From Pigmentiphaga sp. H8 (GTDB taxonomy: Bacteria > Pseudomonadota > Gammaproteobacteria > Burkholderiales > Burkholderiaceae_B), in assembly GCF_003854895.1 (NCBI RefSeq), contig NZ_CP033966.1:5766001-5830000 (forward strand): a DNA stretch of 64,000 bases, read 5' to 3'. The stretch's first letter is position 1. The number at the start of each line of letters is the position of its first letter. The position numbers and the translations under genes are program-made. Under the pieces are notes generated by a model. That model saw nothing but the letters and a program-made list of their open reading frames with translations, ran no database searches and had not been told where the DNA came from. Of the stretch, positions 43,549 through 52,485 are shown piece after piece.

Positions 43549-43567
43549 CCATTCAAATCTTGAATGG
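43549..43567 (+). promoter_or_regulatory. perfect inverted repeat with T-N11-A form
   Basis: CCATTCAA-ATC-TTGAATGG, 8-bp arms with a three-base centre. The core ATTCAA-ATC-TTGAAT has the T-N11-A form of LysR-type binding sites. It lies 14 bases after the Bug stop and about 100 before the lipoprotein start, so it could be an operator or a hairpin. Confidence 0.5.
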
Positions 43568-43670
43568 ACTGGCGGAATTTTGCATTAGACCTGCGCGTGC
43601 CCCTCCCTAAGAATGGCGCCGCATCCCGTCGAGGATGCGTGACCAATCAAAACCAAGGTGGAGGCACTCA

Positions 43671-45542
43671 ATGAAAGCGAAGCGTTTGTCGCTCGCGGCG
43701 CTCTTGAGCTTGTCCCTCGTCGCATGCGGCGGTGGAGACGGTGGAAGCTCGGACAATACGCCGACCAATCCGGGAGACCCGCCCACGGCGGCGTTCGACC
43801 CACGGCTCACGAAGATCGATCCTTCGCTGGTCATCACTCCTACCGAAGCGCAGGGCTGGTTCGAGAAGAAGAACGGCTGGGGACCGACCTACACGGGCTC
43901 GCCCGCCTGGAAATCATTCATGGCGTTCCTCGAGGAACGCCTGGTGGAGTACGGCGCGCAGGGTCTGCACAAGCACAAGTTCCCCTACGAGCGCTGGTAC
44001 ACCTCCGAGTATCCGGACAAGTCGGGATGGTCGCTGGTCTCGGACGGCACGCCGGTCGAGGTCGCGTCCTATGCCACGCAATCCGGATCCACGGGGCCGA
44101 TGGGCGTGACCGCCCCCATGGTGCTTTATGACATGACGCTGCCCGCCGCACAGCGGCCGCCCCTGAGCGCGCTGGCCGGCAAGATCGTCGTCGTCAAGCA
44201 GGCGCCGTTCACCGGTAGCGGCACCACGGGTGGATACACGGACTACGAGTTCCGTACCGATCCGGACACCTTCCTGGAGCCCGGAGTCTTCGTCGATCCG
44301 ACCTATGAAGGCGGCTATCGCAACCGCAACCAGTTCGGCGCGATGGGCAGCGTGATTACGGGCGTGCTCAAGCCCTCCGGAGCGGTAGGTCACATCGCGG
44401 TGCTCGACATGCCTCCCGGTGCGGCGCAGGGCGGCCGCCAGCACGGCACGCCGTCGCGCTACGAGGTGCCGGGCCTCTTGCTCGACAAGAAGAACGGCGC
44501 CAAGGTGATCGAGGACGCGCGCGCCGGCAAGACCGCAACGCTCAAGCTCGATGCCAAGGTCGAGACCGATGCGACGGCCTTCCAGCTGATCGCGACGCTG
44601 CCCGGCCGCGACTACGGGACCGCCAAGGACAAGGCCGTCTTCATGGCCACGCACACCGATGGCCCCGGCCTCATCCAGGACTCCGGTGGGCTGGGCATCC
44701 TGGGCGTGATCAAGTATTTCTCGCAGATCCCGCAGTCCCAGCGGCCGATGAGCATCTACGTCTATCTCGATTGCCGCCACTTCGTGGCCGGCGCCGAACG
44801 GGGCGTGCCCTACGACTACATCCACGACAACCTGGAAACGCTGTCCAAGTACATCGTTGGCGGCGTCGCCATGGAGCATAGCGGCGGGGCGCAGATGCAC
44901 GATGTGGGCGACCGCTACGAGCCGACTGGCCGCGCGATGACCACGTACATCAACACCTACGGCAACGACCTGTTGGTCGAGAAGGCCATCGAGGCGGTCA
45001 AGGGCGCGAACCTTCCACGGGCCCAGGTCAACGTGAATGACCGGCCCGGCGTGCATGGCCAGCCGCAGAACTCGTGGCTGGGCCGCAACTTCGCGACCTA
45101 CCTCGACGAGTTCGGCGGACGCCCCGTCTGGCACGTAACGGGTGATTGGCCCAGCTCCGGCTATCAGGCCTTCTACCCCGGGATCAACCGCTTCCGGTCG
45201 GACGTCTTCATCGCGCAAGTGGAAACAGCCATCCAGCTCGTGGGAACGGTGATGACGAGCGATCTGGTGGCGCTGAATCCCGACTGGGGCAAGCTCGGCA
45301 GCGCCTTGATCAATCTCGAGGACGACGACTTCAAGAATCCCGGCTCGGCAACCGCGCAGCACCAGGCACTGCAAGGCAAGCACAAGGAAATCTTCGATCT
45401 GGTGCGAGCGGGCACCTACGAGAAGGTTCCGGCGTTGCTGGATGCATTGTCCGCTGCCGTAACGGCGCAGCTGGTCGATGCCAGCGCCAAATCCGTCGAC
45501 GAACTCATCTCCAGCGCGAAGTCTCGCGTGCCGGCCACCTAG
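43671..45542 (+). CDS. secreted lipoprotein with PA and M28-peptidase-like fold, altered metal site
   Basis: A 623-residue lipoprotein (lipobox LVAC, Cys19; then GGGDGGSS linker). Residues about 165-290 resemble a protease-associated domain, and about 300-400 resemble the M28 zinc-peptidase fold: HTD at 328-330 and a bridging-type Asp337 (LIQDSGGLG). Where M28 peptidases have Glu-Glu, this protein has LDCRHFVAG (Arg369, His370), so the general-base Glu is missing. It may be an esterase-like or binding derivative, or use another residue. GGAGG precedes the ATG. It sits between two Bug genes. Confidence 0.75.
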   Translation: MKAKRLSLAALLSLSLVACGGGDGGSSDNTPTNPGDPPTAAFDPRLTKIDPSLVITPTEAQGWFEKKNGWGPTYTGSPAWKSFMAFLEERLVEYGAQGLHKHKFPYERWYTSEYPDKSGWSLVSDGTPVEVASYATQSGSTGPMGVTAPMVLYDMTLPAAQRPPLSALAGKIVVVKQAPFTGSGTTGGYTDYEFRTDPDTFLEPGVFVDPTYEGGYRNRNQFGAMGSVITGVLKPSGAVGHIAVLDMPPGAAQGGRQHGTPSRYEVPGLLLDKKNGAKVIEDARAGKTATLKLDAKVETDATAFQLIATLPGRDYGTAKDKAVFMATHTDGPGLIQDSGGLGILGVIKYFSQIPQSQRPMSIYVYLDCRHFVAGAERGVPYDYIHDNLETLSKYIVGGVAMEHSGGAQMHDVGDRYEPTGRAMTTYINTYGNDLLVEKAIEAVKGANLPRAQVNVNDRPGVHGQPQNSWLGRNFATYLDEFGGRPVWHVTGDWPSSGYQAFYPGINRFRSDVFIAQVETAIQLVGTVMTSDLVALNPDWGKLGSALINLEDDDFKNPGSATAQHQALQGKHKEIFDLVRAGTYEKVPALLDALSAAVTAQLVDASAKSVDELISSAKSRVPAT

Positions 45543-45559
45543 TCGGCAGGCCCTCGCGC

Positions 45560-45592
45560 GGCGGCCGGGCGCGACATGCGCCGGCCGCCTGT
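45560..45592 (+). terminator. GC hairpin after the lipoprotein gene
   Basis: GGCGGCCGG and CCGGCCGCC pair around a loop with one bulged base, 20 bases after the stop. There is no T-run, so it may only attenuate transcription into the next Bug gene. Confidence 0.4.
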
Positions 45593-45628
45593 TCCGTTCA
45601 GCCTCGAATACCAACCAGGAGTATCAGA

Positions 45629-46609
45629 GTGTCCAAACAAGCGGTTCTCCTCGCGGCCCTGGCGGCCGCATTCGCCGGTCCGCAGATCGCTCGGGCGGCT
45701 CAGGACTTTCCCAGCCGGCCGGTCACGATGGTCGTGCCCTTCGCTGCTGGCGGACCGACGGATGTCGTGGCGAGATCGCTGGCCGAAGCCATGCGCAAGC
45801 CCCTGGGGCAAACGGTGGTCGTGGAAAACCTTGGCGGTGCCGGCGGCACGCTGGGCACGGGCCGTGTCGCACGAGCCGCGGGCGACGGCTACACCCTGCT
45901 GCTCATGCACATCGGTTTCTCCACCGCTCCCGCGCTGTACCGCAAGCTGCAATACGATCCCATCAAGGACTTCGAGCCGATCGGCCTGGCGGTCGACGTG
46001 CCGATGACGATGATCGCCCGGCATGACTTTCCGGCCTCCAACTTCGGCGAATTCCTTTCGTACGTGAAGGCCCACAAGAAAACCTTGTCGATGGCCAACG
46101 CGGGCATCGGCTCCGCGTCGCACCTGTGCGGCCTGCTGTTCCTGAGCGCCATCGACGCCGACGTGCAGACCATCCCGTACAAGGGAACCGCTCCGGCCAT
46201 GAACGACATGCTCGGCAAGCAGGTCGACTTCATGTGCGACCAGACGACCAACACGTCGGGCCAGATCAAGGCCGACAAGGTCAAGGCCTATGCCGTGACG
46301 GCCATGACGCGCGTCGCATCGCTGCCCAAGCTGCCGACGATGGACGAGGCCGGCCTCAAGGGCTTCGAGGTCGGCATCTGGCACGGCCTGTGGGCCCCCA
46401 GGAGCACGCCCAAGCCAATCATCGACAAACTCGTGAATGCAATGCAGGCTGCGCTGAGCGATCCAGCGTTCAAGCAGCGCATGACCGACCTGGGAGCCCA
46501 GGTCGAACCCGCCGAACGGGCCACGCCCCAGGCGCTGGATGCGCACGTCAAGGACGAAATCCAGAAATGGGGGCCCCTGATCAGGAAGGCCGGCATCTAT
46601 GCGGATTGA
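45629..46609 (+). CDS. Bug/TctC-family periplasmic solute-binding protein
   Basis: A 326-residue Bug protein. GTG 45629 is chosen: AGGAG precedes it by eight bases and the product has a standard signal peptide cleaved near ARA|AQD (about 23). The ligand loop is VPFAAGGPTDVVAR. It has two Cys (SHLCGLLF, FMCDQTT) that could form a disulfide, uncommon in the family. It follows the M28-like gene at 86 bases and ends at a strong inverted repeat. Confidence 0.9.
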   Translation: MSKQAVLLAALAAAFAGPQIARAAQDFPSRPVTMVVPFAAGGPTDVVARSLAEAMRKPLGQTVVVENLGGAGGTLGTGRVARAAGDGYTLLLMHIGFSTAPALYRKLQYDPIKDFEPIGLAVDVPMTMIARHDFPASNFGEFLSYVKAHKKTLSMANAGIGSASHLCGLLFLSAIDADVQTIPYKGTAPAMNDMLGKQVDFMCDQTTNTSGQIKADKVKAYAVTAMTRVASLPKLPTMDEAGLKGFEVGIWHGLWAPRSTPKPIIDKLVNAMQAALSDPAFKQRMTDLGAQVEPAERATPQALDAHVKDEIQKWGPLIRKAGIYAD

Positions 46610-46617
46610 CGCGCAGC

Positions 46618-46642
46618 GGGGTTGGGCGGCTTGCCCAACCCC
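46618..46642 (+). terminator. perfect 10-bp hairpin after the Bug gene
   Basis: GGGGTTGGGC (46618-46627) pairs exactly with GCCCAACCCC (46633-46642) around GGCTT. It begins nine bases after the stop and should end the 42534-46609 transcript. There is no T-run. Confidence 0.6.
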
Positions 46643-46745
46643 GCCGCCGGCTCATATCCTGCTACAAATTGGTTGTTACTTGGCCCGCCATGGCCCCGAT
46701 TCTGCGGCAAACTGCACGGCTAGCAGTCTGGAGTTGGAGTCCAGC

Positions 46746-47066
46746 ATGACCAAGCCAAGCCTACGTTCCACCGCATCGCTGATCCTCGTCACCACCGCCC
46801 TGTCGTGGGGCCTGCCGGTCCGCGCCGATGATTTGCGCGAGTCCACGAGCGGGCGCGAGAGTTCCGTCGATACCTCATCCCGCTCCTATGGCGGCAACGG
46901 CTTGCGCCTGGGCGCGCGGACGCCGTCGTCCTCGGGCCTGGGGGGCAGCGGCCTGCATGCCTCGCTGGACACCGCGGCCACGAGCGGCCCGCAGGCCGGC
47001 GCCGGCAAGGCCGTCACGCCGCGGCCGGCCCTGGGTACCCGCACGACGAAGAAAGACGGGCGCTGA
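46746..47066 (+). CDS. small secreted protein of unknown function
   Basis: A 106-residue product with a signal peptide (cleaved near VRA|DD, about 27). The mature part is low in hydrophobic residues and rich in Ser, Gly, Thr and Arg (RESTSGRESSVDTSSRS, then GLGGSGLHASL), ending in a basic tail. It is probably disordered. GGAG stands seven bases before the ATG. I do not recognise a family. It converges on the FAH-family gene. Confidence 0.65.
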   Translation: MTKPSLRSTASLILVTTALSWGLPVRADDLRESTSGRESSVDTSSRSYGGNGLRLGARTPSSSGLGGSGLHASLDTAATSGPQAGAGKAVTPRPALGTRTTKKDGR

Positions 47067-47082
47067 CCGGCGCCTGCCCGCG

Positions 47083-48063
47083 CTAGGCCAGCGGCGCGAC
47101 GCGCTGTTCGATCGCCCCGAAGACGCTGTTGCCCGCGCGGTCGAAGTGTTCGATACGCACCGTATCGCCGAATTTCAGGAACGGGGTCCGGGCCGCGCCC
47201 TGCCGGATGGTCTCCAGGGCCCGGCGTTCACCCAGGCAGCCCACGCCCACGGATTCGTCCTCGTTCGACACCGTACCCAGGCCCACCAGCGTTCCCGCCT
47301 CGAAGGCGCGCGTCTGCGCGACGTGGGCGATCAGGTCCCCATAGTGGAAGGCGACGTCGATACCGGTCTCGATGCTGCCCAGTTCCTCGCCGCGCACCCA
47401 GCATTTCATGGTGCCCGACACCAGCCCGCCCTGCCATAGCTCGCCCAGTTCGTCCGGGGTCACCGCGATGGGGCCCAGGCTGGACGCCGGCTTGCCGACC
47501 AGGAAGCCGAAGGTGCGCTTGAGTTCGCCCGGGATGATGGCGCGCAGCGACACGTCGTTGAGCAGCACGAACAGGCGGATGTGCTCGCACGCGCGCCTGG
47601 CGTCCACGCCCAGCGGCACGTCGCCGGTGATCGCGGCGATCTCGGCCTCGAAGTCGATGCCGTCGTCTTCCGAGGGCAGGCGCACGTCGTCGTTCCAGCC
47701 CATGAAGCCGTGCGAGATGCCCTGGTACATCAGCGGTTTCTGGAAGAAGTCGTCGGGCACCGATTCGCCGCGCGCCTGGCGGTTGCGCTGGATGTGGCTG
47801 GGATACGCCGCCCCGTCCAGGTACTGGTAGGCGCGCGGCAGCGGCGCGGCCAGCGTGTCCAGGTCCAGCGCGAAGGCGTTGGCGGCCCGGCCGGCGTTCA
47901 GGTCGTCGTACAGCGCCTGCAGGCGGGGGCTGGCGCGCTCCCAGTCGTCCAGCGCCGATTGCAGCGTGGGTGCGATGTCGGTCGCGCTCACCGCCGTGGC
48001 GAGGTCGCGGCTGACCACGAGCAATGCGCCGTCGCGCCCCGCGCGTTGCGATGCCAATTTCAT
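47083..48063 (-). CDS. fumarylacetoacetate hydrolase family protein
   Basis: FAH-fold hydrolase of 326 residues; the metal-binding FEAEIAAITGD motif, the KPLMYQG segment and the VLLNDVSLR strand fit this family, which hydrolyses C-C bonds in beta-diketo acids. It lies 62 bases after hmgA, so in this operon it is the likely fumarylacetoacetase that finishes homogentisate breakdown. No maleylacetoacetate isomerase gene is seen. GGAGAA precedes the ATG at 48063. Frames upstream overlap hmgA and are rejected. Confidence 0.88.
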   Translation of the reverse strand: MKLASQRAGRDGALLVVSRDLATAVSATDIAPTLQSALDDWERASPRLQALYDDLNAGRAANAFALDLDTLAAPLPRAYQYLDGAAYPSHIQRNRQARGESVPDDFFQKPLMYQGISHGFMGWNDDVRLPSEDDGIDFEAEIAAITGDVPLGVDARRACEHIRLFVLLNDVSLRAIIPGELKRTFGFLVGKPASSLGPIAVTPDELGELWQGGLVSGTMKCWVRGEELGSIETGIDVAFHYGDLIAHVAQTRAFEAGTLVGLGTVSNEDESVGVGCLGERRALETIRQGAARTPFLKFGDTVRIEHFDRAGNSVFGAIEQRVAPLA

Positions 48064-48124
48064 TCCAGCTTCTCCAAGAGTGCGGCGCGCGGCCCCTTGC
48101 CCGCGCCACGATGATGTCCAGGGC

Positions 48125-49429
48125 CTAGGCGGGATTGCCGGATCGGAATCCGTCCCAGACCTCGTCGTAGTCCGGTTGCAGGTTGGGCGCGGCCAGCGCC
48201 TGCGCCGTCGGGCGGTATACGTGGCGGCTCTCGAACATGAAAGCCATGGTGTCTTCCAGGCGGCGCGGCGCCAGCGCCTCGGTGCTGGCCCGATCGAAGG
48301 TGGCGGCATCGGGGCCGTGCGGCAGCATGCAGTTGTGCAGGCTGATCCCGCCCGGCACGAAGCCCTCGGCCTTGGCGTCGTAGACGCCGCGCACCAGTCC
48401 CATCAGCTCGCTCATCACGTTGCGGTGGAACCAGGGCGGCCGAAAGGTGTCCTCCATGACCAGCCAGCGCGGCGGGAAGATCACGAAGTCGCAATTGGCG
48501 GTGCCGCCGATTTCCGACGGCGAGGTCAGCACGGTGTTGATGGACGGATCGGGGTGGTCGAAGGTGATGCTGCCCACGGCCATGAAATGCGCCAGGTCGT
48601 ACTTGCACGGCGTCAGGTTGCCGTGCCAGGCCACCACGTCCAGCGGCGACGACGAACGCTCCAGTTCCCAGAAGCCGCCCAGGAACTTGCGCAGGATGCG
48701 CACGGGTCCGGTCGCGGGTTCGCAGGCGGCGACCGGCGCCAGGAAGTCGCGCGGATTGGCCAGGCCGTTGGAACCCAGCGGCCCCAGTTCCGGCAGCCTG
48801 AAGGGCGCGCCGTAGTTTTCGCACAGGTAGCCCCGCGCCGCGCCGTCGGGCAGGTCGACACGGCAATGCACGCCGCGCGGCAGCAGCAGGATCTCCCCAG
48901 GCGCGACCCGCAGGCGGCCCATCTCGGTATGGACGTCGAGCACGCCCGACTGCGGCACCACCAGCATTTCGCCATCGGCGTTCATCAGGTAGCGGTCGCG
49001 CATGGACGCATTGGCGCGATAGACGTGGACGGCGGAACCGCTCTGGGCATCGGCGCCGCCGTTGCCCGCCACGGTCACGATGCCGTCGACGAAGTCCGTG
49101 CCCCGGGCCGGCTCCGGCCACGCATTCCACCGCAGCCGGTTGGCCGGCGCGGCCACGTCGGTGAACGGGGCGGTCAGCCAGCCCGGATGCGCGACCGCAT
49201 GGGCCTTGCCATGCGCGGCGGAGGGCCGCAGCCGATAGGTCCAGGTGCGCAGGTTCACGGCACGAGGCGCCGTGAAGGCCGTGCCCGAGATCAGTTCCGC
49301 GTACAGGCCCTGCGCCACCCGCTGGGGCGAATTGCGGCCCACGGGCAGCACGCCCGGGCTGGCCTCGGTCGCGAACTCATTGCCGAATCCGCTCTGGTAC
49401 TGCGGCTCCGCCGCGGCTGCCCTGTCCAT
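48125..49429 (-). CDS. hmgA: homogentisate 1,2-dioxygenase
   Basis: Fe(II) dioxygenase opening the ring of homogentisate in tyrosine and phenylacetate-type catabolism. The 434 residues begin YQSGFGNEFATEASPG, the family hallmark, and contain FVIFPPRWLVMEDTFRPP followed by HRNVMSELMGL with the metal His and Glu, and HNCMLPHGPD with the second His. GGGAGCAGG precedes the ATG. It is the second gene of a Bug-hmgA-FAH operon divergent from an IclR regulator, an arrangement that suggests import of an aromatic acid is tied to its breakdown. Confidence 0.96.
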   Translation of the reverse strand: MDRAAAAEPQYQSGFGNEFATEASPGVLPVGRNSPQRVAQGLYAELISGTAFTAPRAVNLRTWTYRLRPSAAHGKAHAVAHPGWLTAPFTDVAAPANRLRWNAWPEPARGTDFVDGIVTVAGNGGADAQSGSAVHVYRANASMRDRYLMNADGEMLVVPQSGVLDVHTEMGRLRVAPGEILLLPRGVHCRVDLPDGAARGYLCENYGAPFRLPELGPLGSNGLANPRDFLAPVAACEPATGPVRILRKFLGGFWELERSSSPLDVVAWHGNLTPCKYDLAHFMAVGSITFDHPDPSINTVLTSPSEIGGTANCDFVIFPPRWLVMEDTFRPPWFHRNVMSELMGLVRGVYDAKAEGFVPGGISLHNCMLPHGPDAATFDRASTEALAPRRLEDTMAFMFESRHVYRPTAQALAAPNLQPDYDEVWDGFRSGNPA

Positions 49430-49446
49430 CCTTGCCTGCTCCCTGT

Positions 49447-50400
49447 TCAGTTCGCGACGATGTTCGCCTGCTGGACGACCTTCTTCCAGCGCGTGATTTC
49501 CGACTCGATCATGGTGCGCATCTGCGCCGGGCTGCTGCCGCTGGGTTCGCTGCCGATGTCGTTGACGGCCTTGCGGAACGCCGGGTCCTGGAGCATGGCG
49601 GCCAGCGCGGCGTGCAGCCGGTCGACGATGGGGCCGGGCGTCTTCGCCGGCGCCGCGATGCCCAGCCACGAATACACCTGGAACCCGGGAACGGTATCGG
49701 CCGCCACGGGAGCGCCGGGCAGCAGCGGCCACGGCTTGGCGCTGGTGACGGCCAGCGCGCGCATCGTGCCCGCCTTGATCTGCGGCGCGGCCACCGTGGC
49801 GGTATCCACCAGCACGTTCACGTCGCCGGCCAGCACGGCCTGCACGGGCGCCGCGCCGCCGCGATACGGCACATGCAGCATCTGCACGCCGGCCGTGGCG
49901 GCCAGCAGTTCGCCGGTCAGGTGCTGGGTCGAGCCCACGCCCACCGAGGAAAAGGACACCGTGCCCGGTTTGGCGCGCGCCGTCGCCAGCAGGTCGGCCA
50001 GCGTGCGCGCCGGGTTGTCGGCCTTGACGCTGACCACGAACGGAAATGCGGTCACCGTGGAAATCGGCTGGAAATCCGCGACCGGATCGTAGGGCAGCGA
50101 CTTGTTCACCGCGGCCGAGACGGTATGGCCGCCGGTCAGCATCACCAGCGTGTAGCCATCGGGCTCGGCCTTGGCCACGTAGCTGGACGCGACCACGCCG
50201 CCGGCGCCGCTCTTGATTTCCACCACCACCGGCTGGCCCAGCGCCGCCTGCAGGTGGCGGGCGACCAGCCGCGACACGGTGTCGGCATTGCCGCCGGCGC
50301 CGAAGCCGTGGATGAGCTGTATGGGCCGCTCGGGGTAGGCCGCGCCCGCCGCGCCGGCCAGTGCGGTCGCGAAAACCGCGCCGATGATCCGTTCGTACAT
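49447..50400 (-). CDS. Bug/TctC-family periplasmic solute-binding protein
   Basis: A 317-residue Bug protein with a short signal peptide (cleaved near AGA|AYP, about 20). The ligand loop HGFGAGGNADTVSRL replaces the usual Val-Pro with His-Gly, so its ligand may differ from the simple carboxylates. AAGGAGGAG precedes the ATG. It is the first gene of the homogentisate operon, 17 bases before hmgA, with an IclR gene divergent 127 bases away. Confidence 0.9.
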   Translation of the reverse strand: MYERIIGAVFATALAGAAGAAYPERPIQLIHGFGAGGNADTVSRLVARHLQAALGQPVVVEIKSGAGGVVASSYVAKAEPDGYTLVMLTGGHTVSAAVNKSLPYDPVADFQPISTVTAFPFVVSVKADNPARTLADLLATARAKPGTVSFSSVGVGSTQHLTGELLAATAGVQMLHVPYRGGAAPVQAVLAGDVNVLVDTATVAAPQIKAGTMRALAVTSAKPWPLLPGAPVAADTVPGFQVYSWLGIAAPAKTPGPIVDRLHAALAAMLQDPAFRKAVNDIGSEPSGSSPAQMRTMIESEITRWKKVVQQANIVAN

Positions 50401-50527
50401 GATGGGGTCTCCTCCTTGTTCTTGCGGTGCTTTCCATTGGCCGGAAATTCCCGGTCGCACCGTGAAGGGCAATATATGATTGGCCGCAGGGGTAGACATC
50501 CGCATTTCCACTGAATGGACACGACTT

Positions 50528-51310
50528 ATGGCAAGCGGCAGCACCACGGCGGAGCCGGGCAGCATCGAACGCGCAGTGCAGTTGTTGAAGCTGCTGGCCA
50601 CGGCCGGCAAGCGGGGGCGGGCCCTCACGCAGCTGGCCGAGGCCACGGCGCTGCCCCATTCCACGGTGCACCGGCTGCTGCGCCGCCTCATGCACGAACA
50701 CCTGGTCATCCAGAAGGAGTCGGACAAGTGGTACGCGCTGGGGCCGCTGGCCTTCGAGCTGGGACTCGCGGCCATGGCCGCCTACGACCTGCGCGAACAT
50801 TGCCGCGCCAGCCTGGACCGGCTGGCCGAGGAGGTCGGGGATACGGTCTATCTGTCGGTGCGCAGCGGCAGCGAATCGGTATGCGAGGCGCGGCATGAAG
50901 GGCCGTCGCCGATCCGGGTCAACACGCTGTCCATAGGCAGCCGCCGCCCGCTGGGGCTGGGCGCGGGCGGGCTGGCCATCCTGGCCTTCCTGCCCGACGC
51001 CGAACGCGAGGACATCATCGCGGCCGACGGCCGGCGCATCTGCGAGGAAGGCCGCCTGACCGAGGCCGACCTGCGCGCCGCCATCGAGGCCTGCCGGCGC
51101 CAGGGCCACTCGCTGATCCGCAACCGCGTCACCCTGGGCGTCACCGCGGCCGGCGTGCCCATACGCGACACGCTGGGCCAGCCCATCGCCGCCATCAGCG
51201 TGGCCGCCATCGACGATCGCATGCGGGAGGAACGCGTGGCCTCGCTGGCCCGCAGCCTGCACGAGCACGCCAGAGAGATCGAAGGCTCGCTGCGGGGCCG
51301 GCCGGCCTGA
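50528..51310 (+). CDS. IclR-family transcriptional regulator (homogentisate cluster)
   Basis: A 260-residue regulator: an N-terminal winged helix at about 10-75 (LTQLAEATALPHSTVHRLLRRL in 34-55) and a C-terminal IclR effector domain (VYLSVRSGSESVCEARHEG, GLGAGGLAILAF). It is divergent from the Bug-hmgA-FAH operon, as HmgR-type regulators often are, so it probably represses or activates homogentisate use. The gap contains the near-palindrome CCGGAAATTCCCGG at 50441-50454, a possible site. Confidence 0.88.
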   Translation: MASGSTTAEPGSIERAVQLLKLLATAGKRGRALTQLAEATALPHSTVHRLLRRLMHEHLVIQKESDKWYALGPLAFELGLAAMAAYDLREHCRASLDRLAEEVGDTVYLSVRSGSESVCEARHEGPSPIRVNTLSIGSRRPLGLGAGGLAILAFLPDAEREDIIAADGRRICEEGRLTEADLRAAIEACRRQGHSLIRNRVTLGVTAAGVPIRDTLGQPIAAISVAAIDDRMREERVASLARSLHEHAREIEGSLRGRPA

Positions 51311-51328
51311 AACCGGGCGAGCCGGACG

Positions 51329-52429
51329 TCAGACCGGCACCACGCGAGGGGGCGGAGGGTTCGTGGATTCGCCCTCGACGTTCGCGCGTATGCGCGGCAA
51401 ACCCTCCGCATGATGCGCGGCGATGAAGGCGATCAGGCCTTCGCGCACCAGGCAGCGCAGCTCGAACGCGTTGCCCGAGTTGGCGGCGCTGATCAGGAAG
51501 CGGACCTGCATGGCGCGATCGCTGGTATCGGTAACCTGCACCGCCGCCACCCGCGTATCCCACAGCGGCGAAGCCTTGCACAGCCGTTCGAACTCCTTGC
51601 GCACGGGCTCCAGCGGCACCGAGAAATCCAGCCACAGGAACACCGTGCCCAGCAGCGACGCGGTGCGGTGCGTCCAGTTCTCGAAGGGATTCTCGATGAA
51701 CCACTGCAGGGGCACGATCATGCGCCGTTCGTCCCAGATGCGCACCACGACGAAGGTGCCGGTGATTTCCTCGACCCGGCCCCATTCGCCGTTGACGATG
51801 AGCACGTCGTCGATGCGTATCGGCTGGCTGAAGGCGATCTGCAACCCGGCAATGAAATTCCCCAGCACCGGCCGCGCCGCGATACCGGCGACCAGGCCCG
51901 CCACCCCGGCCGAGGCCAGCAGGCTGGCCCCCAGCTGACGCGCGCCCGGCAGCGTCAGCAGCACGAACGAAAGCCCCAGCAACAGCACGATGGCATGGGC
52001 GCTGCGAGCCAGCACGCGGGTCTGCGTCAGCTTGCGGCGCGCGAGCAGGTTGTCGGCCACGTCGTAGGGATTGAGGCGGATGGCCGCGTCGCTCAGCGAC
52101 TTGATGCTGCTGTTGGCCAGCCAGGTCACGCACAGGATCAGCAGGACGGTGACGAAGTAGGACATGCCCCGGGTATAGGGCATGTCCTCCGGGGTGCCGG
52201 TCAGCACCACGCGCAGCGCCAGCAGCGCCACCACGAACTGGCTCGCGGTGCACGCGCCCACCACCACGGCATGGAGATAGGGACGTGGCGCCGTGATGCG
52301 CCGCAGGATCAGGAAGCCTATCCGGTGGATGACCAGCGCGACGACGATGGCCAGGACCATCGCGACCGCCAGTACGAACCAGGGGCGCAGCGCTTCGGGC
52401 AGGAAATCCAGGGGTAGGAATGCCAGCAT
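51329..52429 (-). CDS. MscS-family mechanosensitive channel
   Basis: A 366-residue inner-membrane protein with five or so hydrophobic segments before the conserved MscS core: LLASAGVAGLVAGIAARP (pore helix), LGNFIAGLQIAFSQPIRIDD, VNGEWGRVEEI and VVRIWDERRMIVP. It has no N-terminal periplasmic extension, so it is nearer to the short group. The ATG at 52429 fits the topology; longer frames upstream overlap the LysR gene. It likely relieves osmotic down-shock. No functional link to its neighbours is apparent. Confidence 0.9.
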   Translation of the reverse strand: MLAFLPLDFLPEALRPWFVLAVAMVLAIVVALVIHRIGFLILRRITAPRPYLHAVVVGACTASQFVVALLALRVVLTGTPEDMPYTRGMSYFVTVLLILCVTWLANSSIKSLSDAAIRLNPYDVADNLLARRKLTQTRVLARSAHAIVLLLGLSFVLLTLPGARQLGASLLASAGVAGLVAGIAARPVLGNFIAGLQIAFSQPIRIDDVLIVNGEWGRVEEITGTFVVVRIWDERRMIVPLQWFIENPFENWTHRTASLLGTVFLWLDFSVPLEPVRKEFERLCKASPLWDTRVAAVQVTDTSDRAMQVRFLISAANSGNAFELRCLVREGLIAFIAAHHAEGLPRIRANVEGESTNPPPPRVVPV

Positions 52430-52485
52430 GGATGCCTCGTCTCGGTCGAATCGGGCGCCATGCCAGCAAGTAGTGTGCCTACGTG

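Noticed and set aside
45560..45592. GC repeats as parts of a mobile element
   Set aside because: They are short hairpins after stop codons, with no transposase, target duplications or matching ends nearby.
48125..51268. 1047-codon minus-strand frame through hmgA and beyond
   Set aside because: Only its last 434 codons are hmgA. The rest runs antisense to IclR and across the Bug gene in another frame, as often occurs in GC-rich DNA.
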